Assembly (NCBI RefSeq): GCF_963678975.1 | Contig: NC_089279.1 | Coordinates: 30,716,660 to 30,780,659 of the forward strand | Length of the DNA stretch: 64,000 nt | Direction of reading: 5' to 3' | DNA from: Dysidea avara | Taxonomy: Eukaryota > Porifera > Demospongiae > Dictyoceratida > Dysideidae | Part shown: positions 49,661 to 61,606 of the stretch, piece by piece | Layout: the number at the start of each line of letters is the position of its first letter | How positions within the stretch are numbered: the stretch's first letter is position 1 | Made by a program: the position numbers and the translations under genes | The notes under the pieces: model-generated | The model's input: only the letters and a program-made list of their open reading frames with translations | The model's database searches: none | What the model was told of the DNA's origin: nothing

Positions 49661-51714
49661 GACTACATGTGTTTGCATTTGTGTGGTCGTACATGTATTA
49701 TTATTATTATTATGCATTGAACAGATTTTTACATGAAATAGGTGTAGCTTCACATGTATGTGTATTATGTATTATTTTATTACTTGCATATATATATAGC
49801 TATGTACGACAGAGTGTACAGCTAATGGCTCTAGCCAGCAGTCTAGCTACAGAAGTTGTTTATGAGAGGTTTATAGGTTATTGATCCAAATAGGACCTAA
49901 AAGCTGTTCATGGGCAACTTCGAATTCAGAAGTTGCGGTGGCACCTCACGTTTTGATTGCTTCATACTGCTTATGCATCATAGTACTGTTGAAAGTGCAT
50001 TAAAATTCAATCTCCTAACATGGAATCGAATTTGCTAGTTTTTAAGGGGTGGCTTTAATTAAGTTAAAAGATTAATACAAGTACTTGTTTTTATTATGCA
50101 TACTTTTATTTAAAATGGAACACACCACAACCACATAAATACATGTATGCTCAGATTTAATTGTCATAAGCTTTATATCATTCACATTACCTATGGACTT
50201 AAAGGGGCTATGTGCTGTTTACATGCTGTATATGTTTTGATGTATGGACGCCACTAAACGCTTGTCCAAGACCAGCTAGTTGCATTGTGTATCTTGTCAA
50301 GTTCATGTTGCAGGTGGTAAAGTACTAGCATCACATGATTTTATTGGGCCCCAAAATAATCAGATGTTGTAAACAGCACATTGACCCTTAAATAATGGCA
50401 CACATAAGTTCCATATCAGAGCTTGGAAAACCTAAGCTTTTAAAAGATCAATGCAGCTACATTAGCTATAAATTACCATGCATCTCAGGTTGCAGGATTA
50501 TCTTTAAAATAGCTAATAATTCCAGTTAACTCAAATTACACTATACTGTCAAAAAGTGGCCTCAGATTATATAATCCCCATAGAGTCTAATATAATAATG
50601 CACTTAAAAGTTTCATTTTCATGCATGTACCTTAATTTGCTGCTGTCATGCTGCTCGATCAGCTCATTACACTTCATGAGCAAGCCTTACGTGTAACATT
50701 AATTTTCATTGAGAAACTTTCAATTTTATTCAGAAACTTAATGCCAATGGCCATAATGAATATTGAATGACCTATATACATATATTTTACAGAAAAAAAG
50801 AAAAAAGAAACAAACAAAAACAACAACAATAACTAGTGGCCTAAATGTATTTTCCCATTATGTAAAAATATTATATTATATTATATATAGCTCTTATTAT
50901 CTTTACGACGGTCTTTATTGCTGTATAGTCATGTGTTGTAGGCTGTACATGTGTTTCCATGGCCACTTATACATACATGTACATGTTAAAGCCCACAATT
51001 AAATTTAAGTGCTAAAGCCAGCTACAGTTGTTTATACATAAATATATTAATTTTTGAAAAGAGGTTGATGAAAAACAGACTAGTTGGTATGTTAAAACAT
51101 TCATGAATCATACTAAACTTTTCAAAGTCAAACGCTTGAAAAATAATGCATACATCTCAATAATTGGATAATCAATATGTAGTGCTACCGATGGTGATAT
51201 CATTAGATAAGTAGTAAAACTTGATGAGTATACAGAAATTGCTGCTAGCTACACAACCCCACTGATGTCTAAAATAGGAAATTCAGTGTAATATCAACTT
51301 TAGGGTAGGAGTTGCTACCCTACTGTCCTGCAATTCTGGTTCATACTTTGGTTCTAGAGTTAATATAACTCCAAAATCATAAATGTTGCCACATATGCTT
51401 ATTAAAAATATGAACACAAGTATCTGATTGAATTACTTAATAAGTTATACCTTTGTAAGGACCTTAAGAGTTCAGTGATCAAATGGATTTGTGTTGTTTT
51501 CAAAATAGCTTTTTTCTGAAATTATTGTTCTTTGCAATTTATTTGGAGGGTGGTGGCTTTGTGGAATGCAGGACTTAATAGAACCAACCTGTTGTGTATC
51601 TGTTTGGCTTTAGAAATATGGTTGATGTTGACTGATATAGCTGATTATATCTTATGTGCATATTTAGCAAAAGTTTCAGTTTTGCATGTAGCTATGGTTT
51701 TGTTGATTTTTAGT
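49661..51714. other. Noncoding
   Basis: 3' region of the F-box gene (ATT repeats at 49698-49712), then AT-rich sequence with an A-rich stretch (50793-50830). From ~51400 it begins to parallel 55600 onward as part of the MABP-gene duplication. No gene seen. Confidence 0.5.
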
Positions 51715-51912
51715 CAAATACTGGGGTAGGAGGGATATCTTTTCTTTCTTTGGCCCATTTTCTGTTTCACCTTATTGTCACTACTCTAGGTTAAGTAATC
51801 ATTTAAAGTCTCCAGTTTCAGTTAGGTTAGGTAATCCTGCCAAAGGATGCAGCACATGTTGCTGTCAGACCTTCAGTGATGGTCACTGTAAAGTTCTAAT
51901 AAAAATAAAATA
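51715..51912 (+). mobile_element. tRNA-derived SINE, copy 2
   Basis: Shares with 59738-59940 (inverted): GGGGTAGGAGGGA, TTTCTTTGGCCCATTT, ATTTAAAGTCTCCAGTTTC, GTTAGGTAATCC, GCAGCACATGTTGCTGTCAG and CACTGTAAAGTTCTAATAAA. The tRNA-like head is lost or mutated in this copy. Confidence 0.75.
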
Positions 51913-52405
51913 GTATTATCTATATAGCTAGCTATACTACAAGTTGTGCACTGCACATGCAGTACTCCTGGGACAGATCCAGGAGCTAAGGGCACAAAGT
52001 TGTATAAGTGGTTGGGAAGAACAGATATACTTGTTAGTTGTTGTTGAAGCAGCAAATAATCAACTCTTAGTAGCGTATCACTATTGATTATACCATTTTG
52101 GTTTTTGCAGATGATTGAAAGGCTTCAGATAGCTTCAGATAATCGTGTAAGTAAATAAAGTATATCACACTGTCGCATATGAGAATCTTGGTAGTTACAC
52201 TGCTAAATACTCACATTATCACTATGTTGTGGTTACAACAAACTGTGTGAATATATATGATACAAATTGTTAACAAATTGATGCAAGTCTACAATTATAA
52301 TTAGGTGTACACGTGATACTGTGTCAAGATGCAGTTGTGCTGTGAAACTGAAAATGTAGTATATAATACATGCGTAGGTCATATTTCCTGATGATGGTGA
52401 TAACC

Positions 52406-52680
52406 TCAGAAATAATCATGGAGGTGGTAGTAGCAAAGATAGACAGGACTTCCACTTACACCATTATTGCAATCTGTGTTTATTCGTATATAACGAGATG
52501 ATGGATATGAATGCTGCCCAACAGCTGTAGTGATGCCACCAATTGGGGTAAAATAAGTACTCCTTGTGTACACCACATAAATGAAGCCCACTGTTAAGGT
52601 CTACAGGCATTTTGTAGTAGCTGTATTGGAGAGGAAGATCACTACTGCTGCCAGAAATAACGTTTATGGCTGTAATAAAA
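52406..52680 (-). pseudogene. Broken MABP-like gene copy
   Basis: Minus-strand match to the intact gene at 56157-56584. Repeat 3 (HSYPSSRYIRINTDCNNGVS, GSPVYLCYYHLHDYF, stop) and part of repeat 2 (YIYVVYTRSTYFTPIGGIT) are preserved, with a deletion and frame change between LNSG and GFIYVV. Repeat 1 is absent: at ATAAAAGATCGAGATACTC the homology is replaced by three copies of the dispersed motif (52680-52750). Flanking noncoding DNA (52190-52440) also matches 55960-56160, so this is a segmental duplicate. Confidence 0.75.
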
Positions 52681-52889
52681 GATCGAGATACTCTAATAGA
52701 GCAGTCAGCTATTCTAATGCAACAGTCAATCACTCTAATAGAACAGTCATTTGTGTAATGTCTGTTGAAGACTGTAAGTGACTACTTTAGAAACATAGTC
52801 AGAGCTTCTGAAATGTGAACTTTTCTTGGAGGCAAGCTCCCAGATCCTGATGAATACCATTCAAATCTGCTAGCTTTATCCATATTAAT

Positions 52890-53713
52890 CAGGGGCGGAT
52901 TGGGGGGGCTGAAGAAACCCCCCCCCCCCCTTCACTTTTAGGCTTTACTTGATCAATATGTTGAGGAAATAAACATAATGAAATTTTGTCTTAGCATAAT
53001 TATATGATCACTAATAATACAAATACTCATAAACCCACCTTATAAACATCTTTCCAATACATTATCAGTGGAGCAACAAGGACCCGGATCAGCATTGGAG
53101 GTAAAGATCGAGACACTCTTAGTAATAGAGCAGTCACCTAACTACTCTAATAGAACATTCAGTAGAAGCATAAAAACTGGTTCTGTTATGGAATTTTTCC
53201 AAATCTGCCTGCACCTAAACATTCAATGAAGCACATTGGTCTGTTTAAAAGGCTTGATTCATCTACTTGTGTAGTTTTATGTATGAAAATACTTAATTCA
53301 GGTTCACAATTTCCATTGAAAATGTTCTCAGATTCGATCTTGTATCATTCAAATTTCAAAATTTTCCAGTTTCAACATTATTATTCTAGCTAACATGCAC
53401 TTGTTGTTGTGCAATTGTGAAAGGGTGCATCATGTGCTTGGTTGTCTGAACCTACCCAAACCTTCCATTAACAAAAGCTGCAGAGAGCCATACCTATAAT
53501 CTAAAGGCAGTATATAAAATATCTATAGGCAGAAAATTTAATATGCATTTTTATGTGGAAATGTCTCCAAATTGCAGTATTTTAGTTCAAAAGTTTTCCT
53601 GGGAGCATGCCTCCAGACCCTCCTAGTTCCAGGTGTGCTTTGCACACCTCACCCGAGAGATCAGTACCTTGAGTTAGCCCCCCCCCCCTTTTATAAATCC
53701 TAGATCGCCCCTG
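52890..53713. mobile_element. hAT-like element C (5-bp TSD)
   Basis: Left CAGGGGCGGATTGGGG, right CTAGATCGCCCCTG, flanked by TTAAT (52885-52889 and 53714-53718). It has poly-C tracts near both ends, two dispersed motifs (53103-53160), and the GGGAGCATGCCTCCAGACCC segment that recurs as relics at 2700, 3700, 52830 and 58770. At 824 bp it is longer than relatives A and B but still noncoding. Confidence 0.7.
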
Positions 53714-53784
53714 TTAATCTCCACTGTTTCAACTTCATTGCCTAAGTTGGCCCTGACCTTTTGGCCTGCTCCACTGCCCCTGAT

Positions 53785-55174
53785 TAGGGACCCGCCAATT
53801 ATGCTCATAATTTTACCTATTATGCTATGCTGCACTGCTCAAAATTTACCTATTATGCTAAAATTTATGCTCAATACTTACCTATTATGCTCAAATTATG
53901 CCCAATTATTTATGCCTCAGTTCTCATGCTCTGCTAATAATTTCCAGTTTATAGATAAATAATAAGTGGCTGAAGTACAACCTTACTTGTCAAAGTGCAT
54001 ATCACAGAAAAGATCGATATACTCTAATAGAACAGTCAGCTATGTGATTGTTCTATTAGAGTTACTGACTGTTCTATTAGTAGGCATTCCAGTATCCGAG
54101 ATTTTTTAATAAAAAAATTCTCCGTATATTCCCCAATAGAACCCTGGCACAAAATGACAACTCGTGTTTAACTTGGGATTGCTCCGTCATCTGAGCTCCA
54201 ATGAGGATGAAAATCGCTGTGGGGTTTGTCCACACGCTGATCATCATGAAAATCTTAGTTTTATCGTGTGCGTTACATATAAGTACGTTTTGTGTTGTTT
54301 TGTAATCTTTTCAAGCCTTGTAATATATGTAGAATACTTTAAAACTTAAAAAAACGTACTGTCGGGTGGAAGGTAGTCACTGGTGCTTACTTTAAAGTGC
54401 GTAGTTACTTCACTAGGGTTAGCGATTTTCAGCTCCAGAGCAATTTTCTGATGGCTGAGTCATCAGCTCAAAAGTATGAACCACTTCAAAGTCGGCATAA
54501 CAATGCCATAATTGAACCACAACTCCACCTTAGGTATTGTTGCATCATTGTGGCACCTCCACTTTAGTTGTTTACCTTTATAAGTTGTTAACTTGATGTT
54601 TTTACCAACTTGAGATAGCCACTTGCCTATATGGGTATACACCATTGTATTGAGAAGTGTGCAATAGGTGAAGCATATTTGCTCACCACAAAGTATACAA
54701 AGATCGCTGAGATCCAATAAGACCTGAAGTTACTCTCATTACATGTACAAACTTGCAGCTAGAAGCAACTGCAGTTTCAAGATAGTCCAGATTGCTAGAT
54801 GGCTTCCTGATTCAATTGTGCCATTTTTCCCTTTAAAATGTATGGGGAGCCCTGGAGAAAAAATGTACCTTTTTTTAGTTTTTAAGCACTGTGCATGCCA
54901 AAGTAACTAATTCCAACCCAACAAACTATATATTTCTGAGATCGGCAATCAATACTCTATCTATTGAGCATATAAAAAGCCTATTTTTCCAAAATTTAAA
55001 AATTGGGCTGGAATGCCTACTATTAGAGTATATCGATCTTTCTGTGATAGCTACTTTTATAAGCAAGAATTCGTACTGTTACAAAATATTCTACCTATTA
55101 TGCTAGCATTATGCTCAATGCTTTCAGGTACCTATTATGCTCATAATTATGCCAGCATAATCGGCGGGTCCCTA
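53785..55174. mobile_element. hAT-like nonautonomous element, 8-bp TSD
   Basis: TIRs TAGGGACCCGCC are followed by RATTATGCT at both ends. It is flanked by the exact duplication CCCCTGAT (53777-53784 and 55175-55182). Many subterminal copies of ACCTATTATGCT lie within ~150 bp of each end, as expected of hAT transposase-binding sites. An inner inverted repeat (AAAGATCGATATACTCTAAT ... TAGTAGGCATTCCAG at 54008-54090, inverted at 55008-55040) includes the dispersed motif. The 0.9-kb middle shows no transposase. Confidence 0.88.
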
Positions 55175-55182
55175 CCCCTGAT

Positions 55183-56156
55183 TATACTCACCAATACCCA
55201 TCTGCTAACTGATGCCATCACTATTCTTGCAGCAAAATTTAAGAATCATATCCAAGTGAAAATGCTATTTCTAATTGATACCCGTCACTTAATTATTATA
55301 TTTTGCATATGGCCAAACAACTGATTTTCAGGAAAATTTCTTGTTGTTAGTAGTAAACCTTCCAAGACTACAGAACAAACAGAACTGAGAAGGTGACTCT
55401 GATGGTACTTTATTTATCTAGCTAGCTAGAGATCAACATAGCTACTTAAATGTGCAGCTAACTTGTCTGACAATTTCATTAAAATAATGATATCACAGCA
55501 GCAGGGTGCTGATAAAGGTTAATTGCAGCTAATAGCATGAAGATCTGTGAAAAATTACATTAAACAACATGTCACATTAACTCACCATGATAAATTTGAC
55601 ACTTTCTGCTCAAAATATCATAAGGATACTTAATGAGTTACACTTCTGTGTTGTTAAGGATCAAATTGAGTGCCAGTGGATTAGTGTTGTTTCAGTTTCT
55701 AACCACTTTCTGGAACTCAGTGCTTGTACAATGTAGTTCCTATGGAGGTGGTGGCTTTTGGATTTATCAGAACAATTCAATAATTATTTTATTATAGCAT
55801 CATCACACATTTAAAAAATGCTCAACTCTTGTAAATGAATATACATGACAGGATGTAGTGATAATGATGCCCAATGGCCTATTGAAATATATGCAATGAA
55901 CATGCAGTATACTGCATGTGATGCATACATATACATCACACTGCTGTTGCATATGCGAATCTTTGTCTTTGCACTGTTACATTCTTACAACACTATGTTT
56001 ACAACAAATTTGGGGAAAACAAGTTGGTACAAGTCTACAAAATATTATGTATGTCAATGTGTTAAAGATGCAGTGTTCTGTCAGAATGAGAATATAGAAT
56101 TGTTGTGTATACAGTACATGTGCATAGTTCATATTTTGTTGGTGATGGTGATCACC
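55183..56156. other. Noncoding, duplicated 3' flank of MABP gene
   Basis: From ~55600 to 56156 it parallels 51430-52405 (gagttacac...tgtgttgtt; ttacaacaaa...caagtctacaa; gatggtgatcacctcagaaataatcatgg). No gene. Confidence 0.55.
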
Positions 56157-56584
56157 TCAGAAATAATCATGGCGATGATAGTAGCAAAGATAGACAGGAC
56201 TTCCTCCTACACCATTATTGCAATCTGTGTTTATTTGTATGTAACGAGACCATGGATATGAATGTTGTCCAACAGCTGCAGTAATCCCACCGACTGGAGG
56301 AAAGTAAGTATTCCTGGTGTATACTACATAAATGTAGTCACCACCAAGCTCACTGTTAAGGTCTACAGTGATTTTGTAGTAGCTGTAGAGAGGAAGATTA
56401 CTACTGCTGCCAGAAATAACGTTGATGGCCATAATTGGTGAAGAAGAACTTCTTTTGTAGCACAAGTAAACATAATGTCCTCCTGCCCCATGATTGAGGT
56501 TTGTGTAAACTTTGAAATATCCAGCTGGACAAAGAGGTGGACTGAATCCATACACCACAGTCAAACTCACGATGTAGTTTGAGG
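56157..56584 (-). CDS. MABP-like beta-prism protein, last exon
   Basis: Frame of ~142 codons ending TAA/TGA-side at 56157, after a plausible acceptor (TTATCTTAATGTAG, AG at 56585-56586). It has three consecutive repeats. Repeat 1: LCPAGYFKVYTNLNHGAGGH then YVYLCYKR. Repeat 2: YSYYKITVDLNSELGGDYIY then VVYTR. Repeat 3: SRYIQINTDCNNGVGGSPVY then LCYYHRHDYF. The GY...DLN.GAGG.YIYLCY phrase is the signature of the MABP (MVB12-associated beta-prism) family, whose fold has three such repeats. MABP modules bind membranes in endosomal or vesicle proteins; here the module stands almost alone. Upstream exons (start, possible signal peptide) were not found. Alternative: a whole small gene starting inside the open frame at 56615. 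The paralog at 52406 is broken, so this is the likely functional copy. Confidence 0.7.
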
Positions 56585-56984
56585 CTACATTAAGATAAAA
56601 TAATAAATAAAACACATAATATTATAATTATGTACTACAGTAGCACTCTGATAGAAACTACAGATATAGGCATATAATTACGTTAATCAATGAATGGGAA
56701 CGGCAATATTTTTACTGCATTTGTGTACCTTAGAATTGCTACTCATGTGTATGACATCAATTTTATCTATGAGTGAAATGACTAACAAATTTTTGGAACT
56801 GAATATATTCACAAAATTAACGAAAAGACTAACAAAGTATTTTAAAGAGTTTCCTCTGTAACTAAGTGTTTCAATGATACAAATTCACACTGATTGCTAC
56901 CACTCTAGTAAACTAAGAAACTTCAAGCAGTAGGTGCTTGCAATGATTGAGTTCACAAATAAAAACTTGATAAAGATGACCCTG

Positions 56985-57155
56985 GTTTGCTGTTATGGGC
57001 ATACCAGATGAAGGAATGAGCTAAAAATTAGTATGTGGATTGGCAAAAGAGCCTTTAGAATATAAAACATTATACAAAACCTAATCATATGTGTAGGAAG
57101 CACTTGATCAATAATCAAGATACTCTAATGATGTAGTCACTCTAATTGAGCAATC
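56985..57155 (+). repeat. Relic of the minisatellite-element leader
   Basis: Diverged match to 6480-6680: GAATGAGCTAAAAATTAGTATG parallels gcaatgagctgaaaatcggt, then caaaacctaatcatatgtgtag, caagatactctaatgatgta, gtcactctaattgagcaatcg in the same order. It includes one dispersed motif. Confidence 0.55.
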
Positions 57156-57518
57156 GATTTATACAATCACAGTACTGCAGTGTGTTAGTTGGTGCCTCCA
57201 CGTGGTGTCCTGTGGGCAGTGTTTGTTGTTTATTGGAGCTACAAACACTTGTGAAAGCCAACTAGCCATGTCGTGTGGAATTGTGTTCCAGATATTAATT
57301 GTGGTTCTACCTTCCTTGGACTTACACTCCAGAGGAAGTCCACGTTCTGCATGAGAGAGTGACAAGTGTTGCTAGCTTTACTAGGTACTTTTTTATCTAT
57401 GGTGCAGAAACACTTTAGAAATGATTGTAACTTCCAAGTTTGTTCCTGGAACTTTTGATCATTATTGGAAACTTCTAGTGATATTTGTTTTAGTTGACGG
57501 CATCGCCCCATTGATCCT

Positions 57519-58280
57519 AGTGGCTTAGTGGATAGATTAGATCTATTGGTGGGTGAACTGGAATGTTATAAGATTGCTGTGGCTGGAATTCAGGAAACCA
57601 AATGGTTTGGGTCAGATGTATGGCCTGCTATTACACACATTATTACATTGTGGTAGACCAACTTCTAGTGACGATACTGGTGGGATTGTAAGGAGGGAAG
57701 GTGCTGGAATTCTGATGAACAAGGAAGGACAGCTGGTAAGGATTTGAGGGTAGTCAGTTCAAGATTGGTAATGGCTAGACGTAAATGAACAAGGAGAATT
57801 CAACGAAGATCCAAGGAATAATTCTTGACCATCATTTGTATGTATGCTCCTTTGGCAAAGGCTCCTCCAACTGTGAACTCTAGATTCTCGGAACAGTTGT
57901 AGGATGTGTTACAGTAGATGGGGTGCCTAACAGTGATTTACTAGTACTAGTGGGTAATTTTATTGCAAGAGTGGGTGTGTTTAATCCCCAAGATGAGTTA
58001 TGGCGTGATGTTGTGGATAAGCATGGAATTGAAGAAAGAAATCTTGTTGGTGAGGAACTTTTACAGCTTTGTGAGTGTATCCAACTATCTATCATGTTTT
58101 CAAAAGAAGCCAATTTATTATGGCACTTGGATGCACCCTGCAACAAAGCTCCATCATATGAGTGATTTTATAGTGATGAGGGCTAGTCAGAGAATGTGTT
58201 AATTGTCTTGATGTACAAGTGATGAGGGGAGAAGACTGTTGGACTAACAATCGTATGGTGAGGGCTAAGCTAAGCGTAAG
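57519..58280 (+). pseudogene. LINE endonuclease fragment (RTE/BovB-like)
   Basis: Across shifting frames it reads as an APE endonuclease: LVDRLDLLVGELECYKIAVA, GIQETKWFGSDVW, GAGILMNKE, LLVLVGNFIARVGV (family GDFNARVG, with the Asp changed), a RNLVGEELLQLCE segment, TWMHPATKLHHMSDFIVM, and CLDVQVMRGEDCWTNNRMVR then AKL. Frameshifts and stops are present and no RT follows. Confidence 0.7.
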
Positions 58281-58488
58281 GTTGCTGTACCAGAGTGGAG
58301 GCATTCAGAAGCAATAACCCTTGCCTTTTGCAGTACATAAGTTAACTAGTCAGTAGGTATGTGATAAGTATGTAAGATATCTGGAGCAGAAACTGGTGGA
58401 TTGGAACCCCTCTACTGAGCCAGTGCACTGCTGAGGAATGTTGGAAACAGTTATGATCGACCACTTTTTAGCTACTTAAATATATAAA

Positions 58489-58830
58489 AAGATCGAGATA
58501 CTCTAATAAAGCAGTCAATATAATATACTCTAATAGACCATTCAGTACAGATTATAGCCACTGTTCTCATTACACTGCTTGGTCTAATCATTTACATTAA
58601 AAATTTTTATGTTAATTGTCTTTGAATTACTTTTCAAAAGTTCCAATGAGTCAACTGCATGGCATTGCATTGAACTTATTTCTCATGCATATCATGCATT
58701 AGCAGTTACAATAAAAAAAAGAACAACCTCCACATGCCATTTCAAAGCACATATTTTCAAAATTTTCCTTGAGAGAGCATGCCCCCAGACTCCCTAGCTT
58801 GACATGCTTAGCACATGCAGTTGAGCATCA
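58489..58830 (+). repeat. Relic of hAT-like family C interior
   Basis: Begins AAGATCGAGATACTCTAATA (two dispersed motifs, 58489-58546) and ends with GAGCATGCCCCCAGACTCCC and TAGCTTGACATGC. It parallels 53103-53660 inside element C. No terminal repeats are left. Confidence 0.55.
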
Positions 58831-59737
58831 CATGAAAGAGATAATCTTTCACTTAAACATCACATCATAAAAAGTATAGTGTGCATTACTATGACCTCCA
58901 TTGCAGTCCATGGATTGCCTGACCACTCAAAATATCTCTGGAGTAAGTCAGTTTTTGGAGTTGAGTGCAATTAAACTAGACTAAGTCTAAGCTGAAGCAT
59001 GTTGTACTAACTAAGCTGGAGCATTATGACATGTAGAAAAGTATTCTGAAACAGTTTCTTCCATCCAACCAGAGATCAACCTGCAAATGCTATACCACCC
59101 ATGCTTGAAAGTGCTTGTGAATCAGTTGAGTCAGAAGCAGAGCATCCCAATTAGGTCAATGTATAAACTTTGTCTTGGTAAAATTTTCTCCCAGCTACGC
59201 CACTGTAACACGCACAATGTCACAAGTTCTGGCAGGTATCATGCACTTCTGTATGTATATAAAACAATTCATCTCTATTTTTGTCACGAAGTTAAATGAC
59301 ATTAATAATGATGATACAAAATTATATGCATATGGTCTGCATGATAGAACAGTTACAGTACTACTAGCACGTGCACATAGTTTGCACCTGTGTGCACTCG
59401 CACAGCTCTATGTACATATCTCAGTGCTGGGTAGGCAGATTCAGCTTAAATTTGAAACAAGAGGTGTCCTACCCCTTGAAAGTTTCCACAACAACAATCG
59501 TTAATTGATGTGTATGCATAATTGGTGTGAAAAAAGTTATTGAATTGTGTAACTATTTTTGCAGAGACATTCAATACTGTATATAATTTTATTGGAGTGG
59601 TTGACTGTTCTATTAGAGCATTTTGATATGTTGTTACAAGCTTTGAAAAAATTAATAACACCATGCTCAACTTATGAGAGTATCTGCACTTCACAAGTTT
59701 TTTAGTACTTGGTTGTATAATAAATAATAATACTATT
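58831..59737. other. Noncoding
   Basis: No gene recognised. A dispersed motif in minus orientation lies at 59600-59624 (GACTGTTCTATTAGAGCATT). Confidence 0.5.
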
Positions 59738-59940
59738 ATTATTAGTAGCACTTTACAGTGGCCAGCACTGAAGGTCTGACAGCAACATATGCTACAGCCT
59801 TTGGATTACCTAACCTTACAGAAACTGGAGACTTTAAATGATTAGCTAACAATAAGAAATGGGCCAAAGAAAGGAAAAAATCCCTCCTACCCCAGGATTC
59901 GAACTGCAGGCCACCCGCCACACTCAGTCTCCTCCAGGAG
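59738..59940 (-). mobile_element. tRNA-derived SINE, copy 1 (most complete)
   Basis: On the minus strand GGTGGCCTGCAGTTCGAATC then CTGGGGTAGG contains a pol III B box (AGTTCGAATCC, one mismatch to GGTTCGANTCC). A conserved core follows (TTTCTTTGGCCCATTTCT, AAAGTCTCCAGTTTCTG, GTTAGGTAATCC) and then the tail ACTGTAAAGTGCTACTAATA, ending in ATT/TAA repeats. The A box is not clear, so the 5' end may be truncated. Related pieces: 51715-51912 and 44193-44268. Confidence 0.7.
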
Positions 59941-60083
59941 GGATGGATTTTCTTCTTTAGAAAGATTGGTATTGAATCGGTAGCATTCTACAGAACATTG
60001 GTTCAACTGATTTGCTCAGATTGATACCAATCCGATACTAGATTGGTAGATCGTTACATCTTATTACAACAGACGTAGCTCAG

Positions 60084-60440
60084 TTGCCTCAATGCTTAAC
60101 TCCCTACACTAACCACTCAGTACTGACCTCTTACCAAAATAGCTTCTTCACAAGCCGAACAATACAAGAATTGAACTCCTTGTCACACATTCTCATTGAT
60201 TTAAAGACTGACCTTCAACAGGCTGGATTTTCAGTTAATCTTGTGACAATTGAGGTTGGTTGTTTGGGCCATTTCATGCCACAGACTGTCTCTAAACTAA
60301 GCGATGTATGCCATCTACCAAAGAATACTATTCATTGTATTCTTCAGCAAGCAGCTCGTATTGCAATCTCCTGTTCATACAGGATCTTTAATTCCCGTGC
60401 TTCCACTACTTGGGATGTAGTTGATCTGTTTACCTGTTGA
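60084..60440 (+). pseudogene. LINE C-terminal relic
   Basis: The 118-codon frame has YQNSFFTSRTIQELNSL, the C-terminal LINE signature (usually FPRTIxxWNxLP). It runs on into LVTIEVGCLGHF and CILQQAARIAISCSYRIFNSR, resembling the VEVGCRGF region near the C-terminus of another LINE type. Two LINE pieces appear fused in frame. It is cut on the right by the element at 60472. Confidence 0.5.
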
Positions 60441-60471
60441 GAAGCCACGTAGCTATAATTGTTTAGTTTTG

Positions 60472-61245
60472 CAGAGCTCTCAACTCTCACTCATTCTGCG
60501 TGAGTCTCACGCATTGAAGCAAAATCTCACTCTCTCACTCACAACACCTCTAAACTCACGCATTAATCTCTCTGACTCACAGCATGAATCTCGAACCAAA
60601 ACAGCCGTTTCTTAGCATCACGTGATCACTCGTAAGGGTCTTGCATGCTTGTATGCATGAGAGTGATTATATTCACATATGTTAGGGTTGTTCAGCCACT
60701 AACCATCAACAGAAGCCATGTAAACAGAAAGTTTCCCATTGCTCATTGGACACACCATAATATAGCTAGCTAGCTATATAATTAACTAACTTCACATTAT
60801 TTTTAACATGCAATTATTAGCTATACTTAGTCATTTTCATGCTGTATAGCTATTGTAGGTATTTTGGTCATTATCTGTTATAATCCAAACAGAGCCTTGT
60901 TATAAATCAGAATGTAACAGGGCACACAGCAGCAAACAATAAATTATATAATAGCTACGTATACATTATGCAATATAATCCCTTTCTGTATGTGATTAAA
61001 GTCTGTATGATTTTTGTCCAAAATCATGAATTTTGATCAAAATTGCATCTGAGAATGTCTTGAGTTGCAAACTTTTCTCATACTCCAGACTCCCTAGAGG
61101 CAAAATCCTTCGCATTTAGGAGTATGATTGACACACTGCAGGTGAGTCTCCTATCCTCTACATAATCTCACTCATTTTCATACCAATCTCACTCATTTTC
61201 ACTTATGTTCTCACTCAAAGTGATTTCCACCAGTTGAGAGCTCTG
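60472..61245. mobile_element. 774-bp hAT-like element
   Basis: TIRs CAGAGCTCTCAACT and AGTTGAGAGCTCTG are flanked by GTTTTG on both sides (60466-60471 and 61246-61251). CTCACTCATT/GTGAGT-type subterminal repeats are dense near both ends. Interior noncoding. The six-base duplication is shorter than the usual 8 bp of hAT. Confidence 0.8.
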
Positions 61246-61391
61246 GTTTTGTATGTAGTTTTTTTTTTTTGGTCTTGCCAGGGCTCCATACTTTTTAGTA
61301 ACCCTGAGACTGGACTCCTGACCCTTTGTTCATGTAATTGTCAATTATTATGACGTTTATCTCTCACTTAAACTCTTTCATATGGTTATTA

Positions 61392-61595
61392 TGTTTCTAG
61401 ACACGATCAGGAAGGATCTTAAATCAACAAACAAAGCACGCCATACATGTACAAGTTCCATGATACAACAACACGCATGCGTACACACACTCATGATCAT
61501 CGATTACAATCAGATATAAATACCATATTGATAATTACAAATCAAGTAGAAATCACAATTACAATTATAACTATAAGTTCAGTAGATACACAACA
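61392..61595 (-). repeat. 3' LTR of Ty3/gypsy element
   Basis: 204 bp bounded by TGTT...AACA. On the minus strand it follows a purine tract (AGTGGGGGGGAGA, 61596-61608 on the plus strand as its complement), which is the expected polypurine primer next to a 3' LTR, just after the pol stop. The other LTR lies outside the window, so this end is inferred from the terminal bases and the tract. Confidence 0.75.
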
Positions 61596-61606
61596 TCTCC
61601 CCCCCA

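Noticed and set aside
57159..57511. Minus-strand frames with GRTTINIWNTIPHDM, resembling a LINE C-terminus
   Set aside because: The match is a short phrase, and the two frames do not join into a convincing LINE tail.
59884..59940. Functional tRNA gene, from the TTCGAATCC-like box
   Set aside because: No cloverleaf or A box could be formed and the sequence continues into a conserved SINE core, so it was called a SINE.
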